Source: Branchiostoma belcheri (Eukaryota; Chordata; Leptocardii; Amphioxiformes; Branchiostomatidae). Taken from it: a DNA stretch of 64,000 nt. The stretch's first letter is position 1; each line of letters starts with the position of its first letter. This document shows positions 10,655-22,300 of the stretch, piece after piece. The stretch is from assembly GCF_001625305.1 (NCBI RefSeq), contig NW_017804019.1:1-64000 (forward strand), written 5' to 3'. The notes under the pieces were generated by a model, which did not search any database, had not been told where the DNA came from, and saw only the letters and a program-made list of their open reading frames with translations. A program made the translations under genes and the position numbers.

Positions 10655-11000
10655 AACGTGCAACATGACAAACCACCACTACAACCTGATCCCGTTGGAT
10701 GGTTGGACTAGTGTGTCCTACTCAAAAAGATAGATTCACCAATGGAAGGTTTACTGAGGCCTACTTTTAGAGCATGCCGCAATTTTTCAACAGTCAGACA
10801 TGTATTCATCCAAACCCTCCATACTGGAAACAGTCACCGGGTATTCACAAGCACTATCCAAGGTAATGATGGAGCAGTCAATTTCTACGACAGCCTCTAT
10901 CACAACTTTCCTAATAGAGAGGTAGAGGGTCACGTGAAGTGGTCAGTGGGTGCAGGGTTGTTGCTGTACAACAACAAGAAAATGGCAGTGACTGTGGCAT
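10655..11000 (+). pseudogene. Ulp1/SENP-like protease fragment
   Basis: The frame contains VFIQTLHTGNSHRVFTSTIQ and then VNFYDSLYHNFPNREVE. In C48-family (Ulp1/SENP-like) proteases carried by transposons, a block 'xQILHxGxxHWVxxSx...VxVYDSL' holds the catalytic His and Asp; here the His-Trp position reads H-R, so the fragment has probably lost the Trp next to the catalytic His, while the Asp of YDS is kept. The catalytic Cys region is not present. It lies 1.8 kb downstream of the OTU fragment. Confidence 0.6.
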
Positions 11001-11639
11001 TTTTACCATTGTGTACGCCCCATGCCCCAATTTTTTTTTCTTAGACGATACTGTTCATCTATGATAGGATGGGGAGGCACACGCCTAGCCTAGTTCCATG
11101 TATGTGACCGCTTAACCCAACCAATAGATTGAGCATACCGACAGCCTTCAACAACGACCGACTGAACAGAACTTTTAAGTAACTAAACGTCAATCATTCA
11201 TTATCATAGTGTGCCTTACATATTTATGTAGCAAATACTTAGGGACAAGAGCAAACGTGTGAAATTGACTTGAGGCATTAACATCCAACAAACCTATCTA
11301 ACTAAGCTGAACAAGCCCCCACTGAGCCAGAGGCTCAATCCCCGAGGTCTGGGTTTCCAAGAGGCTTGACAGCTTTTAAAGATAACCTGACTAACACACC
11401 CAAGTAAGGTGGATGTTCTGCCATTTTAAATTTCCATTCAGTGTTTGCTCTTTAATCACCCAAAATAACCATCAAGATGTGTCAAATTTCAATGAACAAA
11501 TGATTTTGTTATAGAATGATTGTGTTTTCTCAGTGTTTCTGGTATGGATTCTGAGATGGTTTATCTTGATGTAAACAGGGATCACCAGACCCATATGCCA
11601 GGCGGACACGTCCATCTTGTCACAATCCTCCCTCGGTTG

Positions 11640-12378
11640 ACCTGAACAAAAGAAAAAACATCTTCATTTACACAATACATACATGCATAGTAAAATTATT
11701 ACAATGCAACTTTCATAAACTCTTGTATCTAAAATCTCCACCAAACTAGCTGACATCTTAGAGTTAACAAAATAGGCAGGAGATACCAGACTATAAATGC
11801 CCATTACAGTTTTGTTTTCAACCTCATGATGACGATATACTAGTAAGCACGGGGCTCATAGAACTTTACACTGTGTATGCAGTTACTAGTATCTGTGTAC
11901 CTAACTCAGTAGCAAAGCTGGAAGTTTCGAATTGTTTGTGCTCACTGTAATCATCAATAATTCACGGCGTATTTTACACTAAGACAAACAAACAAACAAA
12001 CTAAGAACCCGGACAAAATGCAAGAGAAACTGTCGTAAAAAATACCCCAGATACTACATCACAGCTACATTATCCGGCACAGGAAGCAACAAAGACTCCT
12101 TTGCAAGCATTAGCGAGAGTTTCGCGAGCATTTCGATCAAAACAACCGTTTTATCCTGGTACATGTGATCCCCACGCCACGAAATTATCTGGTGGTACTA
12201 CTACTAGTAAGACTTTACATAAACGGCATGAGTGACCCTTACAAAAAGGACGGTCCTCACCAGCAACAACTACAAACCCCAATACTAGTAGACAGTAGTA
12301 GTACACATAGAAACAGCTATTCTGTGCGACATTTGTGCATTTGACACATTTTCGGACAAGCGAATAAGGAACCTTACC
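11640..12378 (-). other. Possible spliced transcript, donor and acceptor pair
   Basis: On the reverse strand a good donor (gtgag|gtaagg, ending at 12378) is followed 735 bp later by an acceptor (ttttgttcag, next base 11641). Behind it lies a 47-codon frame starting MDVSAWHMGLVIPVYIK. There is no homology and the frame is short; it may be a noncoding transcript or chance. The intervening DNA shows no other features. Confidence 0.2.
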
Positions 12379-12559
12379 TCACAAAAGCCGCCTTGCACTG
12401 ACGCTGTAATCTCCAGACGATCGCAGGATACCAATTATATCCATCCGCTACGACATCTGGAGGTCACAAGACTACATAAAGCGGAAAAGTATTACTACCC
12501 CGGCAAGACAGAATATTCATACCAATATGTGTAGCCAACGCGTCAAGTTAACAATATAT

Positions 12560-13150
12560 TCAGTATATTTGTCTTGTTTTTCTCGCACTACTTTATGGCG
12601 GCGAATAGATACATTCTGTCTGGAGGGGGATATTCGGTACCGCGGTGGAGCATAGTGAAAGCCGTGAGGCTTGTATGGGGTTTTAGGAAACATCGTTCTA
12701 CACAACATTAGTCCACAGCATGGATAACATAAAATTTTCGTCTTTACATACATTTAATGGTAATTTTTGCGTAAAATGGGTGATTTTTTTAGTAAGGAAA
12801 GTCGGAGCCGCCATATTCTAGCCAATCATCGTTCAAATGTGGCTACATATATTACGCAAGATCCCCGATTTTTATATTTTTCGACGACTAGGAACAAGAT
12901 GAAAAGTCGTGGTCTAGGAATTTTTAAATTTCCGACTTTAAGTATAGTTTTTGTCGACAAATAGATGAAAAAATTGGATTTTGGGGGCTTTTTCACAATT
13001 TCTTCCACAATTACCCATAATTCAAAATCGAGCGCATTTTTCAAAAATCCATAAAATACGATTGTCGGGAAAGCCGTTACAGTAAGCTTGAGCAGGTTTG
13101 AACGATTTTGCAGACTGCCATCTTGTCCGAAAGTAGGGAGTGTGATATTC
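12560..13150. other. Gene-free stretch
   Basis: AT-rich DNA with no coding frame of recognisable type. I see no repeat unit or inverted repeat of note in it. Confidence 0.5.
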
Positions 13151-13184
13151 ATACTATCAAGGACATTATAATGTATTTGATACT

Positions 13185-13400
13185 ATGAACAGAAAGGAAA
13201 TAGCACACAGCATTCAGAACATATCCAAGATTCTCAGCATTCTTGGTTTCGTTTGGTAATGGGAGTGCAGTGTTTGTGAAATGCATTCCTACAGCAAGAA
13301 CAAGAAACCCCGGCAATGTTATTCCCGTCGCGGCACTCTCGCTTGTTGTAGTTGCATTGAGGACAACATGTCTGAGTTCCGTCTTTACAATGAACAGTAG
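13185..13400 (-). pseudogene. PHD-finger-like remnant
   Basis: On the reverse strand the frame reads CCPQCNYNKRECRDGNN, then VSCSCCRNAFHKHC, and after a TGA, ESWICSEC. The order C-x2-C ... C-x2-C-x4-H-x2-C ... W-x-C-x2-C matches the C4HC3 zinc ligands of a PHD finger. Such fingers occur in the ORF1 proteins of CR1/L2-type LINEs and in chromatin readers. With the stop codon and the LINE ORF1 on the same strand next to it, a transposon origin is the better reading. Confidence 0.5.
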
Positions 13401-13527
13401 TGATGTAGATGACATACATGAGGTTATAAATTATACATGTACAATACAAACAACAATTTCATGAACAAACATTGCTATTTTTGCATTTCGTTTCTCTTCC
13501 TGACCACAAGATCCCACAAGTCTGTCA

Positions 13528-14370
13528 TCATGAGGTGATGACTGCACAGTCTCCGCGTTGTCGCGCAGCTTTCAATGGTACAAGCTCAGCACGCCGTTTT
13601 CTGACTAGTTCGGAAAAGTCTTCGTTGATGAATATGGGTGTGCTCAGTGTACCTAAGACGCGCTTTCTTTCCCCCAGCAAAGATCTCATTTTAATATTAT
13701 AATGACATTGAAATGAGCAAGGTGCGAGTAGAAGATCGTAAACATGCAATAGGTATGGTGATAATTGCTGTAGCTTCAAATGCGATCTAGCTCTACTGAG
13801 AATGAGCTGCTGCTTATCCTTGTAGCGCAAGAGCTTTTAATACGACTGCTTGTCTTGGTCGTGTGGAATCTCTTCTGTAGGGACCATTTCTGTGCGATTG
13901 TTTTAGGGACTAGTTTCAAGTTCTTGGATAGGATGTTAGGCACCTTTTCTTCTGACTCCGCCCAGGTTTCATTATTACTGTCGCCAACAGGCTACTCCGT
14001 CCACGATGATATTGTTCCGTGTACTCTAATTTTCAATTTTCTTGGAGAAGCTAAGTTCTGGCATATCTTGTTGGGATCTTCACTGACTCTACAGTGATTT
14101 TCAGTGTATTAACATCAGACTGGGTTTCCTTAGTGAGGACTTGAGCGAGTCGATTTCAGCTTGAGAGTACTGCAGTGATGTTTTCAGTTCTTGCACTTCT
14201 CGCACGAGGGCATCAATACGATTATTTGCAAGAGACCATTAGCATTTGTGTAAAGGATTGGAAAATTGCTTCTTGTCTTTTTAGGAGATCCTCATAGTGT
14301 GCTCTCATCCTCTCTGTCATTACTCCGACACAACATCGTCTTCCGTTTTACTTTTCTGACGGCGCGGCAT
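13528..14370 (-). pseudogene. LINE ORF1 remnant
   Basis: Reverse-strand remains of an L1-type ORF1 protein. It starts MPRRQKSKTEDDVVSE (ATG at 14370), followed by a coiled-coil stretch with NRIDALVREVQELK and QAEIDSLKSSL, an RNNIIVDGV block near 14000-14021 (first strand of the RRM-like domain), and a C-terminal part with LGTLSTPIFINEDFSELVR and KRRAELVPLKAARQRGD. ORF1 proteins bind LINE RNA as trimers. Several frameshifts and stops break the frame. Confidence 0.75.
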
Positions 14371-14741
14371 GGTAAAAAAATTGAATGAGTGTCTATTAAA
14401 TTAATAGAACGAACTCACCGTTTTCCTTCTTGTGGCCTTTGGTTTTAGAGTTTGGATGTAGAGTTGATTTCTAGAACGAAGTCACAGTTTTAGTCGCACA
14501 CCTGGGAATTCGATTTCCCCGCCAAACGAATGGTACTGCAAAACAAAACAGAGGGGGGGGGGCGAAAATACTCACAAATATCAAAGTAGGTTGAATACTG
14601 CGCTTCTTTAGTCTTCACATAAGACTGTAACAAGTACTAGGTACTGACCGACAAGGGTCTCCGTTACCCGTTGATTTTGAAGGATTCCGTAGCTGAGGAT
14701 GTACAGAGCTAGAGATTGACGCGGCGCCCTTCTGTGTCTCC

Positions 14742-15032
14742 ATGGCGTCTCCCTGGAATGGTGAGGGCTGGTTTCAGCTTGTAAAAAATCTCCTGGGTAG
14801 AAGTGGTGATCTACCAATTTTTCTGCATCAGGCTGTTCTTAAGCACTTTAAAGTTAAGATTCGATATCGATTTAAGGATGATGCCGAGTTTGTTGAAGGG
14901 TTCTTAACGTTTTGTATGAGGTCACTCAGCTCAGAGGCGCTGGGAGACGCTTCTAATCTAAAGGGATACCTCCCTAACTCGGCCATCACCGCAAGGTTAC
15001 AAGACGATTTTGGAACATTAAGGACCGTTTAG
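14742..15032 (+). CDS. Unrecognised ORF, 96 codons
   Basis: Open frame starting MASPWNGEGWFQLVKNLLGR, continuing with mixed helical sequence and ending RLQDDFGTLRTV before a stop at 15030. Its composition looks protein-like (balanced charged and hydrophobic residues, no low complexity). No family is recognised and no splice partners were identified. It lies 70 bp before a dispersed repeat and could itself be a transposon piece. Confidence 0.3.
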   Translation: MASPWNGEGWFQLVKNLLGRSGDLPIFLHQAVLKHFKVKIRYRFKDDAEFVEGFLTFCMRSLSSEALGDASNLKGYLPNSAITARLQDDFGTLRTV

Positions 15033-15112
15033 AATTTTAGGTGGACGCCTTCAATTGAAGAGGATATAGGGATAGATAAGGCCACACCGACTTACTCTTA
15101 TGAATAACATTC

Positions 15113-16345
15113 TAGAGCGTATTGATTTTCGCCTGTTGTCAAAAAAAAAATCACGTCCTCCGAGGCTCTGGCCTTTCTCTGGCCTGGCTCTAGTCTAGGC
15201 CTGGGTTAAGCGTCGGTCACAACCCGCCGTACGTGCTTCTGCGTGCTGTCTACGCGTAAAAACGTGGCAAACGTAGGGGACCTGTAGGTAGTGAATACCA
15301 CCTCCGTAAGTAGAACTTTAAGTGCACGTAAAACTTTTTCTGCGTGCGGTCTGCGGATTCACCACCCGTACGGGCGAGTACGGGCGACGCGTGTGCCCCG
15401 TACATACCATACGTAAGCAACACGTGTGAGTACGGCCTCCTTGCGGTTAAGTGGCTATCGCACAGAGATCGTACGTTGTAAGCACGTACAACTCACCACT
15501 TGCGCAACGAACGATGTACGCAACCGCTCACGGCCAGGCGTGGGTGCAGACCACACTGTTACACCTTGCGCAACCGTGCGAGTGACGTGCGTTGACGCCA
15601 CTCCTTCCCCGCGTTTTCAGAAAAACGTAGCAGACGTGGCCTCCCAATAAAACGTACGGGGAAAAAAGCACGCACGGCGGGTTGTGACCGACGCTTAAAG
15701 CGATGGCTATGGGTCTGCACGCCAAGTCTGGCTGTGACCGGTTGCGTACATCGTACGTTGCGCAAGTGGTAAGTGAGTTGTACGTGCTTACAACGTACGA
15801 TCTCTGTGCGATTGGAACTTTAACGTAAGGAGGCCGTACTCACACGCGCTTCTTCAGTACGGCACGTACGGGGCACGCGCGTCGCTAGTACTCGCACGCA
15901 CGGGTGGTGAATCCGTAGACCGCACGCAGGAAAAGTTTTACATGCACTTAAGTTCTACGGCGTGTCTGCGTGCTATAAAATCCGTAGGATTCCGTACGGA
16001 GGTGGTACTCACCACGCACGGATGCCCTGCGTTTGCCCACGTTTTTGCACGTAGACAGCACGCAGAAGCACGTACGGCGTGTTGTGACCGTCGCTTTAGC
16101 GACAAATATAGGGTCGGCGGTAACTCTGGATGACGGAACCCAGGCTACCGAAGCCCCACGACTCAATAACTCAGTACATAGGACGGTATTACGTACAGTG
16201 CCGATTCATAAGTATTAACCTCCGGAAAAAGACAGCATGCGCTGGCTTATCGTATACGTCGCTACGTACTAACGCAAATCCACAATACTAGCTTTGTATT
16301 TCTGTGGTATAGTAGCATTATTATATTTTTGGCTGGAATTTCTTT
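15113..16345. repeat. Dispersed repeat carrying a nested MITE
   Basis: Left flank 15113-15208 and right flank 16096-16345 match 27485-27800 almost colinearly: gattttcgcctgtt, a poly-A run, cgtcctcc, ggctctggcc on the left; gtaactctgga, ccacgactca, acaatactagctttgtatt on the right. The copy at 27.5 kb lacks the middle 0.9 kb, so the middle is a later insertion. The subterminal gattttcgcctgtt is shared with the element at 52667. Confidence 0.85.
15209..16095. mobile_element. Inverted-dimer MITE, TTA target site
   Basis: A non-autonomous element beginning AGCGTCGGTCACAAC and ending in its near complement GTTGTGACCGTCGCT, flanked on both sides by TTA (15206-15208 and 16096-16098). The left arm (15209-15555) and right arm (15712-16095) are inverted copies of each other over roughly 350 bp. 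A third terminus, GTTGTGACCGACGCT followed by TAA, lies at 15681-15698 and mirrors the left end over 25 bases, so an intact 487-bp unit (15209-15695) is joined to a second, inverted copy. A 3-bp TTA target suggests a PIF/Harbinger-type transposase; it encodes no protein. Confidence 0.85.
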
Positions 16346-17900
16346 TATTCGCCAGCGGGATTTTCTTCTAAATATCCAAATAAAGATCAGCGTATGGTAG
16401 CAGAAAACGTGACTATATTGTCATGCCTATGGGTATTTCAATTTGTGTAATCAGTCTGCCCTGTACGCTATTCATATTTCTCTTTAGGTTTTAATTTTGT
16501 ACATCCAAAATTAGATTGGGTCTCAACCAATCGAAAGCAAGATGTTTGCTGATACATACTTAATATGTATTTATGACTGCCTTGACTAAAAAGGCGCCGT
16601 GTACATTTCTAAGCGCTCAGACCCAGTCCGTCCTTCAGCTGCCCAGGAGCCTGACAGGTGCCGTCATGTTGGGACGACAGAAACAGCCGAAGGCTGGGGA
16701 GACTGCCAAAGGAGGTAGCGTGACTCTGTATAACGTGGAAAATTTGTCGCCTATTGCTTGTCAGATAGAAGACTTGTCAGCTTTATCGTTCCTTTCTTAG
16801 AAGTGTTGCATTTGGCAGAATAAATTTAAAACTGAGCTATATGTATTATTATCTAGTTAGAAATGCCTAGAAATATTTTAAATTTAAAATTGAGTTATAT
16901 GTATTACTATCTAGTTTGCGATGCCTTTTATATTTATGAGAAGCAAGTCCCTGGGCGGTTTCAGAGAACGTGTTCATATGTCCGGGTCCATTTTATTATA
17001 ATTACAAGCACGATGGTGTACAGAAGCAAAACCGTGAATGTTTCATTAATGTACTGGGGTGTACACAGATACAAGCGATTGCAATAACATCACCATAAAA
17101 ATGGGACAATTAGACCAGGGTGCATACCTCTAGACGTTGAAAAAAGTGCCAAATTTCTGATATTAAAGATAAAAAATATATATGACGTGTATTGTATATT
17201 CATGCCATATCGGGATAAGTACAGGTAAACAGATGCAAAGGTACACAGGTACAGGCAGTACAGATCAATACTAATGTAACAACATTAGCTCTAAAACTAG
17301 GCATGGTACACTAAATTTTTCAATAAGCTAGAAGTTACTGGAAACGGTTAAGATCCAATATCTATTTGTATTCCAAAACACAATACGCATAATACGATGA
17401 ATTACATATTCACTGAGTCAAAAACAACAAACACGTATACGTGGTATTTCACATATGAGAATATTTGGGTAATTTCAAACCTGGACGTTTCAACATAACA
17501 GTTTCTTCCTCCTGCAAGTTGATGTTAGTTTTCTATTTAGACCTATGTGGATCCATTGATCGCATATTTTACCACTGTTATATGTCTACTAGTCAGGGCT
17601 AAGCTAGCCCGGTGTCCAGTCTAACGCGTTTGGGGCGGATTCTCCTCGGGACTGAATGAGTTTTTCGGCCGCTAGACTCAGCTAGGTTACCCTACCCGGT
17701 AGATTTGCACGTAGGCAGTTCAATATTGTGGTGGGGCTACTCCTGGCGCACAAAACACATCCGCTCAGCAAATGTCATAAAGGCGTAACACTCCCCCGGG
17801 TGACCAGTTGAGCTGGGCGAGGGAAATCTATTAGAGCACCGAAGACCCTACACCAACCTCGACCTCGACTGGATACCAGGCTAGGGACACGCCAGAGATA
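16346..17900. other. Gene-free stretch upstream of the collagen gene
   Basis: No convincing exon. An initiator exon of the gene that continues at 17926 should lie here or further upstream, with a phase-1 donor, but I could not single one out. Short AT-rich duplications occur (aactgagctatatgtattat near 16830 and aattgagttatatgtattac near 16887). Confidence 0.5.
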
Positions 17901-17925
17901 TAGAAAGGCTTCGTTGCTCTTACAG

Positions 17926-20560
17926 ATGCATCCAACGATGCGGAAGCAAACAAGAAGAGATGTCTGGATTTCATCAGGAAGAGGTTGAAGATCTTCAGCG
18001 TCATTGTCCTTCCACTGGCATTCTCATTGCCATATTTTGCAGGTCAGCGTAAATTTCTTTTAGTCTTTCAACATTTAAACAAAAGTACATAGTGTACTCA
18101 ACCCACCAATGGACTTAAAATAATAATCATGACACAAGGCAAACATATCAAATAGGTAAAGTGCGCTAAAGAGGAACAGAATTAAAGAATTAGGGTGATT
18201 TATCGGAATAGAGTATAAATGAATCAGTCAAGAAATCACTTAGTTTCAGATAAGTATAACTGTGTGATAGCGAGAATTTGAGTGTTGAGTTCAGACAACA
18301 GTAGAGGTGTTCCTTTGAGTAACAGATATGCCGTACTATTATAACATCGGATACTGTGGAACGCAGCGACCGTACATTTCTCTCTCTCACTTCTTTAACG
18401 CAGTCAAAGTCAGCAAACAGGTGACAAAACTTTCTTCAGAGATGGGCAACCGGTTCAATACGATGGAGTTGCGACTCAATGAACTAGATGAACGTGAGTC
18501 ATATCATCATAAAACAAACATTATTTCAGTATTCCAAAACACAATACGCATAATACGATGAATTACATATTCTTAACAACACTTAGTCAAAAACTATATT
18601 TGCAATAAAACAACTGCAAAGGCAATCGAAATGATTTTCTCTTTACTTCTTCGCCATAACAAAGTTTCGCAGACAGACTTTGGTACTGGCCCCGTGCACC
18701 AGGGGGGTGGGGTACCTGCCGCCCGGGCGTGCTTACTAGCGCTAATGTGACAGTTCGATGTGTCCCCTGTCATGGAACATCTGGAATACGTATAATGCTA
18801 GTAGGTTTCCTGTATTCCTTGCAACGTTAGCAAACACATTTGTGCAGTTTTGTGAAGTACAAAGTACATAAGTGTATATCGTATCGTAATACATCAGGAT
18901 ATATATAAGATCACAAACTTTGTTTTAATCAAGAACAAACTAATACTGTGTCCTGGGACTGATCTGGGTAAATGGCCAGGTCACTACTGGAAGAAAGTGG
19001 TGTGAATGAACTCATATAGACTTGAACAGTGGCTTTAGCGATAAGAAAGGAGAAGAAGAGTTTGAGTATGGTTTTCCCTGGAATCTTCTATGGGTTGTGC
19101 GGAGAGGAAATAGAGAAGCCCTGTTGTTGAAATGGTAGATTGTGACCAACAGATGGTCCGGTGGTCCCCCACAAGAAAACGAACATAGCCAAACCGCGTC
19201 GCCGACCCGAGAAATAACCAGTAAATAACTACAACCTACAATATTTTTGGAATATTTTTCCATTGTAAACTAGGCTACATATTTTATTTGAATTCTCTCC
19301 AGGTTAAATTGCATTGACAGGATAGACGGGGACGGTTATATAGGTCACCCGAGGCTGACCTCAGCCCTTGCCAGGCCGACTCTGGGGACGTCCCTGGAGG
19401 ACTTTTGCTAATGCGTAACACCCCCGGGGCCGGTATAGAAAGTCCGGCGCTTTAAATTTCCTGGGCTAAAACTTTGATATGATATAGACGAACCGCTAAA
19501 TTTTTTTCGTATCCTTCCCATTTCATACCATTGTTTAAAACTAACGTAGTTTTCAAATTGGTTCAACTGTGACTAGAAAGGTACCATTTGCAAAGCAAAT
19601 GCATAATATTTACCATCACATGGTCTATCGTGACAAACCACTGCTCAGTTTAATGTTCCTCAAACACATCCATATACTAGTACATAGTGACAAGTACTTC
19701 CAGTTGTTCTGCCCTGCTACATAAAGTAACCCAACACCACAGGGTGTCTGTTACAGCACTCGTTACCATAGACGTCTGGTCATGTGTTTGGAGAAGAAGA
19801 CGAAACTGGGCCAATACAATATCAGTAAATGATTGCCTATTGCGTTTGCTTTCCTTAGTGTTTAAAGGGACGTCTGGACCGCCAGAACAAAGGGGGTCCA
19901 CAGGGCTAGCCAACGGTCGTCCTGTCGGGCCACCTGGCCCACCTGGGAAAAGGGGGGCAGCTGGGCCCATTGGTCCGCAAGGTCTACCTGGAACACCTGG
20001 AAAGGACAGTGTTAAAGCGGGTAAAAGTGCATTTCTTTCTGTGTATAAAATCATAACATATAAACTGATTTGTTACCTTCGCCTATAGGTAGTGTTTGCA
20101 TGTGCACATTTTAGTGCATTCAAAGAATACGACAAGTTTGTTTCATATAACTTCAGTACGCATATATTTTGTATTCTCATTAACAGATGACGTATACCCG
20201 CCATCTAGCTGCACTGAAGTTGCAGAGAGAGGTGGAATTAATAACAAGACACGCTACATTATCCACCCTCATGACGGACCAGGGCGTGGAGTCCTGCCAG
20301 TGTTTGTTCAGTGTGATCTTGAGAAGCAAACAGGTCAGCAAAATGAGAGTCAAAGTCACATCAAATTTAGAAGATCTTGGATAAAAAAAATAACCGTGAA
20401 TGTTGTTTTTTTTTTGTAACCATACACAAACACACAAACAAACACACTAAGGGAAAAAGATTTAGGGAAGTAACTTCATGTAGATTTTTATCCACTTTCG
20501 TAGACTTCTTATCGAGCCAGCGTTTTTTCCCACATTAAAATATACGTCTTGTTCTCGGCC

Positions 20561-20632
<72 letters not shown>

Positions 20633-22300
20633 TGTGAGTGTTCCGCATACTTGTGGTCAGCATATAACTTAGGAAGACCTTTTGGGCTGTGTTGATATTT
20701 GACATGTTGGTAGTCTAATGATTAGAAAGACAAAGGTCAAGGTCACATCTGGGCCGCCTAGTGGCTGACCTTGGCGCTGCAGCAGAACTTCTGCATTTTG
20801 TATCTTTTGTCATTCCTTTGCTGTACATAATTCGACATACATCTGTAATCTAGGGCATGTGGAACATTAACAGATGCAAATTATGCAAAAAAATGCAAAA
20901 ATGCCATGATTCTTTATCGGTAAATAATGGGCATTTCATACTTGTGACATGTGTAATGTAGTTAAAGGTCAACATCAATATACATTTATTATGTTAATGT
21001 GCGGGTTATTTGCATGATCAATGTGAAAAATCCAAAAACAAGGAAGAATACAGAAGCCTCTAAATATTTTTATGTATGATGTCTCCGAATTCTTACTTGA
21101 GGGGAGCATTAATGTGGCATTTTAAGGCTCCTTATTGGCGCGAGTTATGCCACTGGGGGAGGGGGGGAGGCGCCTCCCCACCTCAGATAGATTTCAAAAC
21201 AGGCTAGCAAGACAAATGTGTAACAATAACGGCTCCTAATCATACTTGTTTTCCATTACAATTTCAGCAATTACCCTGATTGGCCACGACAGTGAGGCCC
21301 GCACACATGTGAAAGGGTTTGAGAATCCAGGTAGCTACTCCAGGAATGTGACATACTGGAACAGCATGGAGAGAGTGAGAGCTGTGGTGGAACAGTCAAG
21401 CTTCTGCAAACAGCACATCAAGGTAAGTGTTTACATTTCAGACTTTCAGGCCAGGTTACTAAGGTTTGTAGATACTTAAGGCCATGTTGATTTGATTATA
21501 TGGATGAGAGCAACTACTAGCTATAGGTTCCTAACTTAAGCTCAGACGAACAAGACTCGATTATCAGTCCAGTGATTTCAACCAAGGATTGAGATGTTAA
21601 CAAACACTTTTGTCCCTATAGCTAGAATTACCGTAGAGTGGAACTAGCTGCCACTAGTTACAACTTGAACATCGTCAGTAGAAACCGGTAGCTTTAAACA
21701 ACGTTTACAATTAGGTCGCGTGCCAGTATAGTTGCTTTGTTACACCCAAGAGCACTTATACTGGCAACAGAGATACATGCTGTGATATTGCAAATATTAT
21801 TAAGCTATCCTGCTCAGAATTTCACAAATTCACATTTCCAGTATGAATGCTACGACTCGGTGTTATGGGACGATCATGGCAAACAGGGCCGGTATGCCTG
21901 GTGGGTGACTTGGGACGGTCGCCAGGCTGACTACTGGGGAGGTGCCAGTCCTGGGAGTGGGAAATGTGCCTGTGGACAAACAAGTAGTTATAAATCACAT
22001 ATTTCTCTAGATTCAAAGACAGCGCTTATAGAGATTATTATTGTCCTAATATACCATTTTGCTTTGACACCAACAAGTTAAAATCGTCTCATCTAGTCTC
22101 ATTGTTCCTTCCCTGTAGGTGCGTGCTACGGTAGGTGCTACTGTGACAGTAATACTGACCATTGGCGTGAGGATTCTGGGTTCCTGTCCAACAAGGATGA
22201 CCTGCCGGTCACCCAGCTCAGGTTCGGGGATACTGGTGGATATCGGGGGCGTAATGAAGAAGGTTATTACACCCTGGGGAAACTTATCTGCTATCCCTGA
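17926..22300 (+). CDS. Type II membrane collagen/fibrinogen-related protein
   Basis: Seven exons with GT-AG borders and matching phases: 17926-18042, 18404-18493, 19859-20020, 20187-20333, 21268-21422, 21842-21983 and 22119-22300 (TGA). The 330 residues read so far are: a cytoplasmic start (DASNDAEANKKRC); a membrane helix IFSVIVLPLAFSLPYFA; a coiled-coil stalk (KVSKQVTKLSSEM); a collagen-like stretch with GPPGPPGKRG and GPIGPQGLPG; and a fibrinogen-related domain with LIGHDSEARTHVKGFENPGS, WWVTWDGRQADYWGGASPGS, GKCACG, YCDSNTDHWREDSGFL and LPVTQLRFGDTGG. The last domain resembles the one in CNTNAP/neurexin IV more than it does ficolin or intelectin. Trimeric stalks with such heads act as cell-surface binding proteins; the ligand is unknown. 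The first exon (start Met) was not found. An AATAAA lies about 30 bp after the stop. Confidence 0.85.
20565..20640. repeat. (TG)n microsatellite
   Basis: About 35 uninterrupted TG dinucleotides followed by agtgtgagtg, in intron 4 of the collagen/fibrinogen-related gene. Length is expected to be polymorphic. Confidence 0.95.
20835..21130. repeat. Dispersed AT-rich repeat, copy A
   Basis: Contains gtaatctagggcatgtggaa and catta acagatgcaaattatgca; the reverse complement matches 28080-28190 (tttgcataatttgcatatct and gttgatgttccgcc). The two copies lie in opposite orientation. This copy sits in intron 4 of the collagen gene. Confidence 0.7.

Noticed and set aside
19677-20054. Reverse-strand frame opposite the collagen exon
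   Set aside because: Gly/Pro-rich antisense shadow of the collagen triplets.
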